A DNA stretch of 64,000 bases from Eledone cirrhosa (taxonomy: Eukaryota; Mollusca; Cephalopoda; Octopoda; Eledonidae): the NCBI GenBank assembly GCA_964016885.1, contig OZ024743.1:126320419-126384418 (forward strand), given 5' to 3'. This document shows, in pieces, positions 23,196 through 34,235 of the stretch. The notes under the pieces are model-generated. The model was not told the origin of the DNA. It made no database searches and worked only from the letters and a program-made list of their open reading frames with translations. Every line of letters starts with the position of its first letter. Positions within the stretch are counted from its first letter, which is position 1. Both the position numbers and the translations under genes were made by a program.

Positions 23196-23545
23196 GATGG
23201 AGGCTTAGTGGTTAGATCATTGGCCTTGCAACCGAAAAGTTTTGAGTTCAATTCTCCGACCGGGTGATGTGTTGTTTCCTTGAGCAAGACACTTTATTTC
23301 ACATTGCTCCAGTTTACTCAGGTGTAGAAATGAGATGATAGGGACTGGGGTCCCTATCATTCCACTGCAAAGTGGACGTGTAAGCGCCACAAAAAAAAAA
23401 CACTCAGCACTCACTATAAATGAGGTTGGTGTTAGGAAGGGCATCCAACTGTAGAAATCAAGCCAGAATCAGTTCCTGTCCCACCCTTGCAAGCAGGGAA
23501 AAGCAAACGTAAAAGGATGATGATGATGAAAATGATGATGATATA
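23196..23545 (+). repeat. SINE-C copy, complete
   Basis: It begins GGAGGCTTAGTGGTTAGATC, six bases shorter at the head than the other copies. It runs through the B-box-like block and body to a tail ending GATGATGATGAAAATGATG. A poly-A stretch has grown inside the GCCACAAAAAAAAAACAC unit. It lies tail-to-tail with the LINE that starts at 23570. Confidence 0.9.
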
Positions 23546-23569
23546 TATATGTACAATATATATATATAT

Positions 23570-24985
23570 ATCATCATCATCATCATCATCATCGTTTAAC
23601 GTCCATGTTCCACGCTTGCATGGGTTTGGACGGGAGTTTTCCCACTTGAGGCAAGAGTGGTTGTCATTGCTCGCATAGGACTGTCTGGCGGGTTTTCTAC
23701 AGATGGATGCCCTTCCTAACACCAACCACATTTACAGTGTGGGTCTGGGAGGTTTTTACCGTGTTGCCTACACGGCCACATTACAGCGTGGACTGTGTGT
23801 TTTTTTGTCGTGACACCTACACGATCTCATTTGTTTCGGCCTGGATGGCGCAGCACCAACATAACTTTACATTGAAAGGGGCGGTGTGGATGGGGTAGGG
23901 GAGGTGGGACGGGGTGTATTTTGTTAGAGATGCCTACTGACTGTAGTAGGTTTTACTTTGTATTTAGGTAAGGCGGGTCTTCTCTATTACTGAGTACCGC
24001 CAAAGGTCTCGGTCCAGTGACATTGTCTTGGAGAGGTGTAAGTGTGTGAGGTCAGAATTTATCAGCTCGTCCCAGGTTTTTCTGGGTCTGCCTACTCCGT
24101 GGCTACCGTCTATCTTTATTGCCCTGCACTTTGTTATACAGCTGTCGTCTTTCATGCGCATCACGTGACCATACCAACGTAGCCTTCTCTCGAGTAAACA
24201 ACATCTGATCCCTCTTATTTCTAATTTTTTCCTTAGTTCGTTTATGCTTTGCCGTTCACGTATATTACTATTGCACATCCAGCGGAGCATGCAAGCTTCG
24301 TTCCTCTCTAGTCTGCGTATATCCTCTGCACACAATGCCCAGGTCTCACTGCCATGCAGCATTGCTGTTCGTATGCAGGCATTGTATAACCTGCCTTTCA
24401 TTTTTTGGGAGAACCCTTTAGCAGCTAATAGTGGTATAAGTTCTCTGAACTTTTTCCATCCCGTTCTGACTCTAGCTACTGTACTTTCAGAGCACCCTCC
24501 CCCACTGCTAATTTTGTCACCCAGGTAACGGAAGCTGTCCACTATTTCTATAGAACCCTCTGCGCAATTGAAAGAGCTAGTATTTTGTGGGCACTTGCTG
24601 CTACTTATTGCACCAGAGCACCGGCCACATGTAAAATCTATGTTCTTCGTTAGCTTACCTGTGATCCCACTACATCTTTTATGCACCCATACTTTGCATT
24701 TGGGACACAAAATGGAGTTTCTACCTACGCCTTTCCTGCACACTGAGCATGGTCACTTCCCGGAAGGGACCGCCGCCTTGTTTTCTTTCTTACAAACTAG
24801 TACTTTAGTCTTAGCCAGGTTAATTTTAAGGCCTTTTGATTCTAGGCCGTGCTTCCATGTTTGGAATTTCTTCTCTAGCTCGGCCATTGATTCAGCTATG
24901 AGCGTTAGATCATCTGCGTATAGGAGTTCCCATGGGCAGCCGGTCTTGAACTCCTCTGTTATAGCCTGAAGGGCAATAATATATA
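23570..24985 (-). pseudogene. RTE-like LINE, 3' half
   Basis: From the 5' side it starts inside the RT palm (LQAITEEFKTGCPWELLYADD at about 24960) and includes LNxAKTKVLV. A TGA then replaces the Trp before PCSVC (24750), splitting two open frames. Next come the zinc module [17 protein letters not shown]..., the block [20 protein letters not shown] and the C-terminal domain, with a stop after EKTRLT at 23964. The 3' UTR and (GATGAT)n tail end at 23570. Apart from the single nonsense change the 350 codons are intact, so it is young. Its 5' end joins a (TA)n tract at the same coding position as the copy at 53112. Confidence 0.9.
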
Positions 24986-25035
24986 TATATATATGTGTGT
25001 ATGTAAAATACATATACATACACATACACACACAC

Positions 25036-26756
25036 ACAGAGACTGATGAATGTTAGAACGAATGTTGAGAAACTATTCTCAGTAGACCCGACAGAGGGGC
25101 CAGCTATTAAGATTGACGAATATAGGGTCAAAGAGGCAGTTAAGGAAATGAAAAGTCATAAGGCCACTGGACTATCGGGAATAGTTGCTGAGATTCTGAA
25201 GCCATCAGGAGAAGTAGGAACTAAACTGGTTGCACGCATCGTCAATCAAGCTATATATGGCGGAGTCATACCCAAAGACTGGTACAGCAGTATTCTTATA
25301 AATTGTTACAAAGGTAAAGATGATGCTCTGCAGAGGAGCAATTATAAGGGCATAAAACTGATGGATCAGGTTATGAAAGTGGCAGAAAGAATATTAGCAC
25401 AACTAATTAGAGAAAGGGTCAAATTAGATAAGATGCAATTTGGTTTTGTGCCCGGGAAAAGTACAACAGATGCTCTCTTCTTAGTGAGACAACTATAAGA
25501 GAGGTTCTTAGAGAAGAATAAGCCACTATACTTAGCTTTTGTTGACCTAGAGAAGGCCTTTGATGGGGTACCCCGATCTGTCATCTGGTGGTCCCTAAGG
25601 GAACTAGGTGTAGAGGAATGGCTTGTGAGGACAGCGCAAGCTATGTACAGAGGTACTGTCAGTAAACTGAGAGTAGGAATGGAGTTTAGTGAGGAATTCC
25701 AGATACAAGTAAGAGTGCATCACGGTTCGGTCCTCAGCCTGCTCTTGTTCATTATAGTCCTCCAAGCCATAAAAAAGGAGTTTAAGACTGGCTGTCCATG
25801 GGAACTTCTCTATGCTGACGATCTGGTACTTATAGCAGAATCAGTAGAGGAGCTAGAGAATAAATTCTGGCTATGGAAATAGCAGTTGAAATCAAGAGGA
25901 CTGAGAGTGAACATAGTTAAGACTAAAGTGTTGATAAGTAGAAAAGAGGACAAAACTCTGATTCCGTCAGGGAAATGGCCATGTTCGATATGCAGAAAAG
26001 GAACTGGCATAAATTCTATAAAATGTACACAATGCAGATCTTGGGTACACAAGAGATGTATTGGGATAGCAGGCAAACTAACAGGTAGGGAAAACTACAT
26101 ATGCAGTAGATGTACAGGGAAATTTGACAGTAGAAGTTGCAGTGATAGTCAGATTTTTTTAAATGCAGGTAGGATCTATAGAAGTGGTTGATAACTTCCG
26201 ATACCATGGAGATCAGATTAGTAAGGGAGGAGTATGCTCTGAGGCCATAATATCTAGAATAAGGACGGGTTGGAAGAAGTTTAGGGAGCTGCTTCCTCTG
26301 TTGACAAAGAAGGGTTTCTCCCTACGAACGATTATATGAGGCCGGTTATATGATACTTGTGTGAGATGCGCAATGCTGCATGATAGTGAGACATGGGCAG
26401 CAACTGTGGAGGATATGTGATGGCTGGAGAGAAATGAAGCAAGCATGCTCCATTGGATGTACAATGTCAATATGAGTGAATGACCTAGTATAGACTTGTT
26501 CAGTGAGAAACTATGTATAAGGGGGATAAGTTGTAGTGTGCCGGAGAGAAGACTGCGTTGGTATGGACATATGATGCGCATGGAGGATGACCGCTGGGTA
26601 AAGAAGTGCCAAGAAATCCCAGTAGAAGGAAGACCATGAAAAACATGGAGGAAATTACGAAGGACCGTGACGAATGGAGAGATGCTGTGCTGAATAGGAC
26701 CCGTCCCACCCTTGCAAGCAGGGAAAAGCGGACATAAAATGATGATGATGATGACA
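25036..26756 (+). pseudogene. RTE-like LINE, RT through 3' tail
   Basis: The copy opens in the pre-RT region (FSVDPTEGPAIKIDEYRVKE) and has FGFVPGKSTTDALFLVRQL followed by a TAA (25498). It then has AFVDLEKAFDGVPRSVIWW, ELLYADDLVLIAES and a further stop in WK*QLKSRG (about 25880). The zinc module CSICRKGTGINSIKC...WVHKRC follows, with a frameshift near 26160. The C-terminal domain is strongly broken, and the end is CCACCCTTGCAAGCAGGG plus (GATGAT)n at 26756. It differs from its neighbours by subtype: the short 3' UTR lacks the GGCATCC block. It points toward the inverted copy at 26777. Confidence 0.88.
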
Positions 26757-26776
26757 TATGTATATATATATATATA

Positions 26777-27423
26777 AAATCATCATCATAATCATCATTA
26801 TCATCATCATTTTACGTCCGCTTTTCCCTGCTTGCAAGGGTGGGACAGGTCGTATTCAGCAGAGCATCTCTCCACTTGTCACGGTCCTTTGTCATCTCCT
26901 CCATGAGCTTCAGCGATCTGAGGTCTGCTCTCACCACCTCTGCCATGTTTTTAGTAGTCTTCCTCTACTGCGTCTGCCTTCTACTGGCATTTCTTGGCAC
27001 TTCTTTACCCAGCAGTCATCCATCACATGTCCATACCATCTCAGTCTTCTCTCTCGCACACCACAACTTATCCCTCTTATTCACAGTTTCTCTCTCAACT
27101 CATCTATGCTTGGTCGTTCATGCACATTGACATTGCACATCCAACGGAGCATGCTTGCTTCATTTCTCTCCAGCTGTCGCATATCCTCTGTAGTTGCTGC
27201 CCATGTTTCACTACCATGTAGCATCGCGCATCTCACACAGGCATCATATAACCAGCCTTTCGTATGCAGAGAGAAACCCTTCTTTGTCAACAGAGAAAGC
27301 AGCTCCCTAAACTTCTTCCAACCCATCCTTATTCTAGATACTATGGCCTCGGAACACCCCCACCCTCCCATGCTAATCTAATCACCATGGTATCGGAAGC
27401 TATCAACCACTTCTATAGAACCC
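26777..27423 (-). pseudogene. RTE-like LINE 3' fragment, inverted to its neighbour
   Basis: Minus frame 27081-27371 gives [38 protein letters not shown] and RNEASMLRWMCNVNVHERPS, all from the C-terminal domain. The short-UTR subtype tail ends in (GATGAT)n-like repeats at 26777. With 25036-26756 it forms a tail-to-tail inverted pair separated by about 20 bp of TA. Confidence 0.86.
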
Positions 27424-27460
27424 AGCCGAATGGCTGGAACAGGTAAAAGAGTAAAAGAGT
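27424..27460 (+). repeat. Tail of another tRNA-type SINE
   Basis: GGCTGGAACAGGTAAAAGAG followed by TAAAAGAG resembles the common terminal block of a further cephalopod SINE (GAAACAAGTAAAAGA-type). Only this tail is present. Confidence 0.5.
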
Positions 27461-27526
27461 ATACATATGTATATATATATATATATATATTTACACACAC
27501 ATAACTGCATATATATACATGTGCAG

Positions 27527-27698
27527 CAGAGAAAGACTAAAGAAGACATGGAAAAAAGTGCTAAGAGCTGATCCTAAGTCATTGAAGCTCACAGGGATGA
27601 CAAAGGAATGCAATGAGTGGTGTGATGCTCTGCTGAGAAAAATCTGTCCAACCCATGCAAGAAGGAAAAGCAAATGTCAAATGATGATGATGATGATA
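27527..27698 (+). mobile_element. RTE-like LINE, extreme 3' fragment
   Basis: It starts after TA/CA microsatellite with KKTWKKVLRADPKSLKLTGM, continues as WCDALLRKI and ends at CAACCCATGCAAGAAGG plus (GATGAT)n. It belongs to the short-UTR subtype and is about 170 bp long. Confidence 0.75.
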
Positions 27699-28055
27699 TA
27701 CAGTAAAAATACATCTATGAGGAAATGATAGCTTGTTAGAAATTATGAATAAATAAATAAATATGTTAGTGAAGGAATGAATAACTATGTCATTGGATGA
27801 ATGTTTAAATGGATAGAATAGTAAATGATGTAAGTGGACATAATAGCCTACATCAATGAATAAATCGGTCAAACGATTTAATGGGTGAAGACCAATGAGT
27901 TCAATATCCATTTTTTCATAAAGGACAATAGTATAGTTGATTGAATTAATACAATCAATGTCAGAATATTTACATAATATGGTGCTTATTGCAATATTAA
28001 TAATAGTACTTAGAATATTGACCCTGAGAGGCAAAGTTGATCCTAGGTAGCATTA
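27699..28055. other. No gene recognised
   Basis: AT-rich sequence with ATAA/ATGA-type short repeats. At 28019-28046 a scrap reads GAGGCAAAGTTGATCC, probably a SINE-A fragment. Confidence 0.45.
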
Positions 28056-28282
28056 ACTCTTTAACTCGTAACATCCTGAACCACATGAAAAAGCATTAGC
28101 AAAACATTCTTTCATACAAAATAACATTATGAGTGCATCACATTGAAAATTGAAGTCTTTACTTTAGTACAACTAATTTTTTCAATCATCTGTTCATTAG
28201 TAAAGATATTATAAACATTTGAATTAACAAATCAATTTTTACATGTTTTCTACTGAAACTTTACTGGATGTTAAGAGTTAAA
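28056..28282. mobile_element. Short TIR element (MITE), possibly piggyBac-type
   Basis: The left end TTTAACTCGTAACATCC is matched by the inverted right end, which reads TTTAACTCTTAACATCC (16 of 17). The interior is AT-rich and non-coding. TTAA at both ends would fit the piggyBac target site, which is an inference. Confidence 0.6.
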
Positions 28283-28284
28283 CA

Positions 28285-28440
28285 CCAACCTGCTTGAAAC
28301 TGCATGAAAACCTGGCAGAGCCTATCCCTCACCAGGTCTGCACACAGTCAATTTCTTCCAGAGAAGTAGAGAAATTGATAGAGAGGAGGTGAAAAAGAGA
28401 TATAGAGGAAGAATCAACTTCAGTATTGGACCAGTTCTTT
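28285..28440 (-). repeat. SINE-D body copy
   Basis: On the minus strand it runs GTTGATTCTTCCTCTATATC, TTTCACCTCCTCTC, GGAAGAAATTGACTGTG and CTCTGCCAGGTTTTCATGC. This matches 6740-6900 in order. The head is missing. Confidence 0.65.
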
Positions 28441-29118
28441 TTTTTTAGACCACCGACTTTTCCAGGTTAAGTTTCACTCCCGTCAACCTTTCATGTTCCT
28501 CCAATAAGGTGCCGACCACCTCGATTTCCGAGGTGTCTGACACCATCATGGTGATGTCGTCCGCATAAGCTGATACAGCCCTTCCTGGTTCGAGTAGGAT
28601 GCCCTGCAACAGCTCCAGCTTGTGCAGTAAAGGGTCGAGGATTAATACATACAGAAGGGAAGAGAGAGGGCACCCTTGACAGACCGATTGGGAGATCTGA
28701 AATGGTTCCGAAAGGTAGCCATTAACTTTGACCACTGAGCAGATGCTGCTGTGCATTGCCGCAATCCAGCCTCTAAAGATGGGACCAAAGCCTTGAGGAC
28801 AGCTTCCAGGTATCGATGGTCAACCCCATCGAAAGCTTTCGATTGATCTAAATTGATCAGAGCCCCACTGAAGCCAGGTTTGCACCCTGCCCCCTCTATG
28901 ATGTATTGCATGAAGAGGAGGTTGTCGTGTATGGACCTGTATGCACAAGTTTGCGCCTCCCCAACAAAATCCTCGACATCAAGTGCCAACCTCTTCACTA
29001 ACACCTTGGTCAAAATCTTCAAATCTGTGTTGAGCAGAGTTATGGGCCTGAAGTTATCTAATGTGTCCCTCTTGTCTTTCCTCATCAGCGTCACTATGCC
29101 AGGCTCATAGAACTGGGA
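28441..29118 (-). pseudogene. Tx1/L1-type LINE reverse transcriptase fragment
   Basis: The minus strand has NFRPITLLNTDLKILTKVL, then LINLDQSKAFDGVDHRYLEA (RT motif A, with the catalytic Asp). After a frameshift near 28740 it has VCQGCPLSSLLYVLILDPLL (motif B) and SAYADDITMM (motif C, 28560 region), ending in VKLNLEKS. The sequence is distinct from the RTE-like family and typical of Tx1/L1-type RTs. It starts at about 29110 with LMRKDKRDTLDN and stops abruptly at an A-tract, so both ends are truncated. Only the palm is present. Confidence 0.82.
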
Positions 29119-29567
29119 ATAATAATAATATGTATACTATATATAAGCCATATAGAAGTATAGCTGTATATAACAATGCATCTTATATACAGATAAGTCA
29201 TATACACAGCTCAATCATCTTGTATCTAAAATTATACTGTAGTTATATATTCTAATGTCCCAATCATCTCTACTGCTCTGCAGAAGATGATTATTAATGT
29301 ATTATAATAATGATAATCTAGCAACAATACAGGATAATCTGCTTTCCTCGAGGATCACAGACAATAATTATAGTGGTTCAAAATTCAATGTTAGTGAGGT
29401 AATGACATTGACAGTAGAGGCAGAGATGGGAGTATATACCAGTACATTAGTTTCTAGGATTTACTAAGAACATTAACTGAAAAACAGACAAACAGCTATT
29501 GACCTATATATATATATATATACAAACCATGCTAGTATGGAAAATGAACAGTAAACGATGATGATGA
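29119..29567. other. AT-rich interval, nothing recognised
   Basis: Degenerate TA/AAT repeats and unique-looking sequence. Confidence 0.45.
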
Positions 29568-29990
29568 GGCGCATGGCTTAGTGGTTAGAGCATTGGGCTT
29601 ATGGTTAGAGCATTGGGTGAGTTCAATACTCGGACCGAGTGATGTGTTGTTTCCTTGAGCAAGACACTTTATTTCACATTGCTCCAGTTTACTCAGCTGT
29701 AGAAATGAGATGATAGGACTGGGGTCCCTATCATTCCACTGCAAAGTGGTCATGGAGGTGCCATGGCAAGAAAGCACCCAGCCCACACTGTAAAGTGGAC
29801 GTGTAGGTGCCATGGAAAAAAAGCACCCAGCACTCACTGTAAATGAGGTTGGTGTTAGGAAGGGCATCCAGCTGTAGAAATCGAGCCAAAATCAGTTCCC
29901 ATATGAACAAGGCAAGGTCAGCCAACCGGACACTACCCACAACAGGACAACCCATCTAACCCATGCTAGCGTGGAAGAACGGACATAAAA
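29568..29990 (+). repeat. SINE-C with duplicated head and long LINE tail
   Basis: The block GGTTAGAGCATTGGG occurs twice about 20 nt apart, replacing part of the normal head. The B-box-like GAGTTCAATACTCGGACC follows. The 3' half is the long tail subtype (two CACCCAG...CACTGTAAA units, then GCCAACCGGACACTACCC and CCCATGCTAGCGTGGAAG), which in this window otherwise occurs on LINE copies at 18.8 and 42.7 kb. It ends in (AC)n and TA. Confidence 0.82.
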
Positions 29991-29992
29991 AG

Positions 29993-30025
<33 letters not shown>

Positions 30026-30929
30026 CAGAGAGAGAGAGACAATTACACTTGTGTATTTATATATGTATTCATACTCAAACTTATTTACAATCATGCTTGT
30101 TCTCTTTTTGACTCTCTCTCTCTCTCTCATACATAAATTATTTTGTTACATCAACAATACATTTTCCAAATACACATATCTCACGAGGAGGATTTAAATG
30201 GACCCTTTCAGTTCATCAGTTCAGCCATATTGGAATGAACTCTGATATTGGTTTAGTCCTTCTTTTATAAAAGAGTTTAAAAAAGGGTCAGTAATTATTA
30301 GTGGTTAGGTGTTTGGAATAAAAAAGGGAGGCAACCCCTTTTTTAAATGAGAGGAAAATAGAGTTAACTTATGTCATGTTTATAGTTTATTGTAAGCTTA
30401 AGAATCTGCATGGGTTAGAGTCAATAAAGTAAAAATCTGTAGGAGGGTGATGATGGTGAGGAGCAAGTGGGGAGTGGGAAGGGCACCTCAGATAGCTTAT
30501 TTAATGTTAATAAGAGCCTCTGCACATTGGAGGGTTTATAGAAGTTAATTGTTCATAGGGAGGGGTGAAATGTACATCAAGATGTGTTGTTGGCGTTCTG
30601 TGATTGTAATATTCTTAACCTGGGTTTTTCCATTTTTTAGGTATATATTTGGACATGTATGGGCAATGTTTGAAGAATTCTATTCTAGTATTTAGGCAGT
30701 GGATTGAGGTTTTTGTAGGATGTTGCATCTTTCAACTGTGCATATATAACACAACTGTGCATATATAACACAACTGTGCATATATAACACAACTCACAAC
30801 CTACATCCTCTAATAAATTTATTTCCTCGGTGCTTTGTAAATTAAAAATTTGAGCTTCACACAACATTTGTTTACATTTTCAAAAAGCTGTTTGATTCAG
30901 CTCCTTAATTTAGAAAGTAGGATATTGTC
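29991..30929. other. No gene recognised
   Basis: Microsatellite (AC, TA, GA) to about 30045, then unique-looking AT-rich sequence. CATATATAACACAACTGTG recurs three times at 30735-30790 (about 20-bp period). I recognise no coding homology. Confidence 0.5.
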
Positions 30930-31115
30930 AGAGGTCCCTTAGCTCAATGGTTAGAACATCTAGCCAGTATCTGGGAGATACGGAGTTCAATTCTTTGTAG
31001 TGGCTGCTGCGAACGTTTTTCTGTCTTTGAGGGTCTGTACCAAATTTTATAACTATTTTATAACAACTGACTGTAATTGCAGTTATTTTCTGTGCTTGAC
31101 CATCATACATGCTTT
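30930..31115 (+). repeat. tRNA-headed SINE of a further type
   Basis: CTTAGCTCAATGGTTAGAAC is a tRNA D-arm-like block and GGAGTTCAATTCTTTG a B-box-like block. The tail GACTGTAATTGCAGTTATTT is also found at 36960-37000. The two boxes are spaced as in a tRNA. The acceptor stem does not close, so it is not a tRNA gene. Confidence 0.65.
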
Positions 31116-31440
31116 TATGGCATACTCACATGGTTACTGGGGTAGCTGTAACAAGGTCACAGCTTAAGTTAGCATAGGGAAACTTGTATATTTTTATTAT
31201 ACATAAACATATTGTATATGCTTTCATATTTACCTCTATTATGAATCAAGCCATGTTAGTTCTACAGCTAATATATATACACAGCTTTATCACAGAACAT
31301 CTGGTTCTGTGACAAGACTGTTCATTTAAAATGCTCATATCTAAATAAAAGCCTTCATAATATAAATTTTAGAACATTTTTATTGTAAATACCAAGTTAA
31401 TGAAAAGGTTGTCTTATTAAATCTCTTCAAATTCTCAAAT
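31116..31440. other. AT-rich interval, nothing recognised
   Basis: Unique-looking sequence with no open frame of note. Confidence 0.4.
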
Positions 31441-31441
31441 A

Positions 31442-31680
31442 TCTATATATAAATTTCTGTTATTCTGTCACAACACGTAAAGAGAGAGGAGTAGTTTGAC
31501 TACCTCATACTACTCCTCTCTCTTTACATCTGCTGCCCGCATGAATGTGTGTGTTTAAAAGGAAGGCAGGAGGTGGTGAAAAAACTATAGCAAAATAGTG
31601 GCTAGCGTTCCATTTGTTATGCTGTGTAGGTGTGTCTGTGTTTGTGTGAATGTATGTGTGTATTTGTGTGTTTGTATGTC
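31442..31680 (+). mobile_element. Helitron-like 5' end with hairpin
   Basis: The sequence A then TCTATATATAAATTTCTG, followed by TTATTCTGTCACAAC, resembles the 5' start of the Helitron at 43570. A hairpin with 18-bp arms (GTAAAGAGAGAGGAGTAG and its complement, 31477-31527) follows, then a GTGTGTG-rich stretch. I cannot identify a matching 3' end. Confidence 0.4.
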
Positions 31681-32093
31681 TGAGTGTGTACTTTTGTAAG
31701 TTTGTCTGTGTTTACACGTTTATATCTATATACTCATAAATATAAATGTATGCATATGCACATACACACATATGCGTCAGCATGTCGAAAAATATTGTAT
31801 TTTTCAAAATTATTTGAAATGCATTTAATATATTTCATGAAAAATATGGTAATGAAATGGTTAAACCAAGTGATGATGTATGTTTATATGCTACATAAAA
31901 CTACACCCTGCAATGTAGCAGAGATGGAATCAGAAAGTGTCATAGAAAAACTGCCTAAAAATATCCCATCTAACCCAAGCCACCATGGAAAAAAAAGCAT
32001 AAAAATGGTCATTATTCTCATAGAGACTAAGTCCCGTTATGTGTAATTCAAGCTCTTACACAAGTTTGAATATTTGTCTGTTTTATTAGAACA
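31681..32093. other. No gene recognised
   Basis: GT/AC microsatellite then AT-rich sequence. The open frame at 31684-32046 has no recognisable domain. Confidence 0.4.
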
Positions 32094-33444
32094 CTAACTG
32101 GCCCGTCCGGCTGGCGCCCGGCTAGGTATACCAGCATTTTATCTTTTCAGGAATCCCCCCCCCCTCCACTCCAGTGCAAAGATACCGCACGCCCTCTCAA
32201 GTCACATTGTCGTACCAAGTACGTATCAAGGGAGGGAGTTATTGTGGTGACTCATTTCTGACGCGTGAAAAATACCACCACCACTGGAATGCTCAACGAC
32301 CATAATCACTTGATTCCATGGTAAAAGTTACAACTGTGGTGTTGGACCATTAGTTTTGCCACAATCCTGCTATTGTCGCACTGGTTGTGAGGGCTTTCTA
32401 AAAGATCTGATGCAGGCCTACCGCCAGGTGCTATCCGGCTGGGCCTGCTAGTTTAATGTACTGGCAATTAATGTAGCAAGGAATATAGTGGTGATTTGAG
32501 TTGAATGCGTCAACATGCTGCTTGATTGTCTTCATGCTCCCCATTGTTACCAGCATAACCCTCACTGACCTATATTTCCCCTCCAGTAAACATGCCAATC
32601 TCTTCTTTCTATGTAAGTCTGGATGAAATGCTAGTGGCAAGTGTGTGGTTTTCAATAAGAGGTACGTTCCTGCACTATCTTGTGACTACGGAGTTAAGTG
32701 GGGAAAGCTATTGTGGTGACTCACTGCTCTTGAGACTGGGCTGATCGAATGGCTCTTGCATGAGTCCTCAGTTGCTGAAGGTGAGACTGGTGCTGCTCTT
32801 GAGACTGGGCTGATCGAATGGCTCTCGCATGAGTCCTCAGTTGCTGAAGGCAAGACTGGCGCTGCTCTTGAGGCTGGGCTGATCGAATGGCTGTCGCATG
32901 AGTCCTCAGTTGCTGAAGGCGAGACTGGCTTGCTCGACTGGCTCTTTCATGAGTCCTCATTTGCTGAAGGCGAGACTGGCGCTCCTCTTGAGGCTGGCCT
33001 GCAAGACTGGCTCTTGCATGAGTCGTCATCTGCTGAAGGCGACGTTCATGATCATCTTCAGACTCTGCTGCTCTAGTAACATTATTTCTTCTGAAAAATT
33101 GGATCTTGCAACCAGGCTGGGGCTTTTTGGGTGGCATATCGACAGTAACACTGATTGTTTGAACAGGTTCATGTTTGCTCTTTATATAGGTGTTATTCAG
33201 GGGAGGGTGATGCATAGAAATCGAATAACCAATCAAGTTATGAAGGGTCAATCATGACTGATAGTGATTGGCTTCAGTTAAAATGTGATTGCACGCGCAT
33301 GAGTCAAAAGGCCAAAGGGGCATTGTGTTGTTTAGTGAGATTGGTTGTGCTAATCTGTATGCCACCTACATGGAAAGATGACAAAGGCCAGCTCCATCGA
33401 TTTCATTCAATAAATCCACCATTGGCGTGTTCTACAGCATCCAG

Positions 33445-33494
<50 letters not shown>

Positions 33495-33945
33495 CTGATG
33501 TACCTAGCTTCGCTTGTGTATAATCAGACAATAAGCCGTCTGTGCTTTCGTACAGTTGAACCAAATGTAAACAAATCGCTGCATAGTTAATGAAATAAAT
33601 ACAATGTTTGTTTATATTGTGTTTTTGTAGTTCTGTTTTCCGATGTATTGTGTGTTTGTGTATACAAAAATATCTGTACAAGAATATATAATTCATGTAC
33701 AGATATTGCAAGCAGGGAAAAAGCGGACGTAAAATGAAATGAAATGATATAATTAATTAAAAGTTAGTTAGAAGCGAAGTCAATGCAGACAGGCAGATAT
33801 TATAGGTGCGCGACATTATTGCTATGTATCTATCTAGAAAGACAAAGTAAGAGAGCGGAATGTTGTAGTATATATATTATATATAATAAAGTACCAGTAA
33901 TGTACTCATCAGTTTACATACGGCCGTCAGCTTTATTAATATAGA
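32094..33945 (-). mobile_element. Helitron-derived element, internally deleted
   Basis: Minus-strand 5' candidate: TCTATATTAATAAAGCTGAC preceded by A, at 33945. Minus-strand 3' candidate: the GC-rich GGCGCCAGCCGGACGGGCC, ending TTAG before T at 32094 (one base from the usual CTAG). The interior holds a Helitron-like N-terminal ORF (32721-33137). A second, related GC-rich end in the opposite orientation lies at 32430-32451 (GGCTGGGCCTGCTAG before T), forming a rough inverted pair with the first. Two Helitron 3' ends in opposite orientation, or a TIR-like derivative, are both possible. A (TA)n tract at 33444-33493 interrupts it. Confidence 0.5.
32721..33137 (-). pseudogene. Helitron-like N-terminal ORF with 22-residue repeats
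   Basis: Starting at ATG 33137 the frame reads MPPKKPQPGCKIQFFRRNN, then ESEDDHERRLQQM, and then five to six repeats of about 22 residues built on QSRLQQLRTHARAIRSAQ. It ends at a TGA (32721-32723). MPxK starts followed by Glu/Arg/Gln-rich tandem repeats are common at the N-terminus of Helitron Rep-helicase proteins and are likely helical. The Rep and PIF1-type helicase domains are absent, so this is a fragment. An alternative start lies upstream at 33251. The repeat unit is 66 bp at the DNA level except for one short unit. The function of this N-terminal region is not established. Confidence 0.55.
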
Positions 33946-34235
33946 TAGAAATTGACAATATACACAGAAATTTTAATCCATGATACATAAAAAAAAAAGA
34001 CGATATTATATATAAAGTGCATTGCTAACCGGAAGTGTTGACATTTGAAAATTTTAAAGAAGTGAATCTTTAAATAAACAATAAAATATCTTTAATCAAG
34101 AATAACGAAATTTAGTAGACAAAAATAGCCTCACTTTCTTCCTTGGAAAAAGTTACATCTATGGTGCAAATTTGGTGTCATTTGGTCCAGCCGTTTGGCC
34201 AAAAGTTTATTGGCCATCAGCTTTATTAATATAGA
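33946..34235 (-). mobile_element. Second Helitron-like 5' end
   Basis: On the minus strand TCTATATTAATAAAGCTGAT starts at 34235 after A. GGCCAATAAACTTTTGGCC and a CTGGACCAAATGACACC block follow. It repeats the start found at 33945 with one change, so two related elements or a duplicated end are adjacent. Confidence 0.45.
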
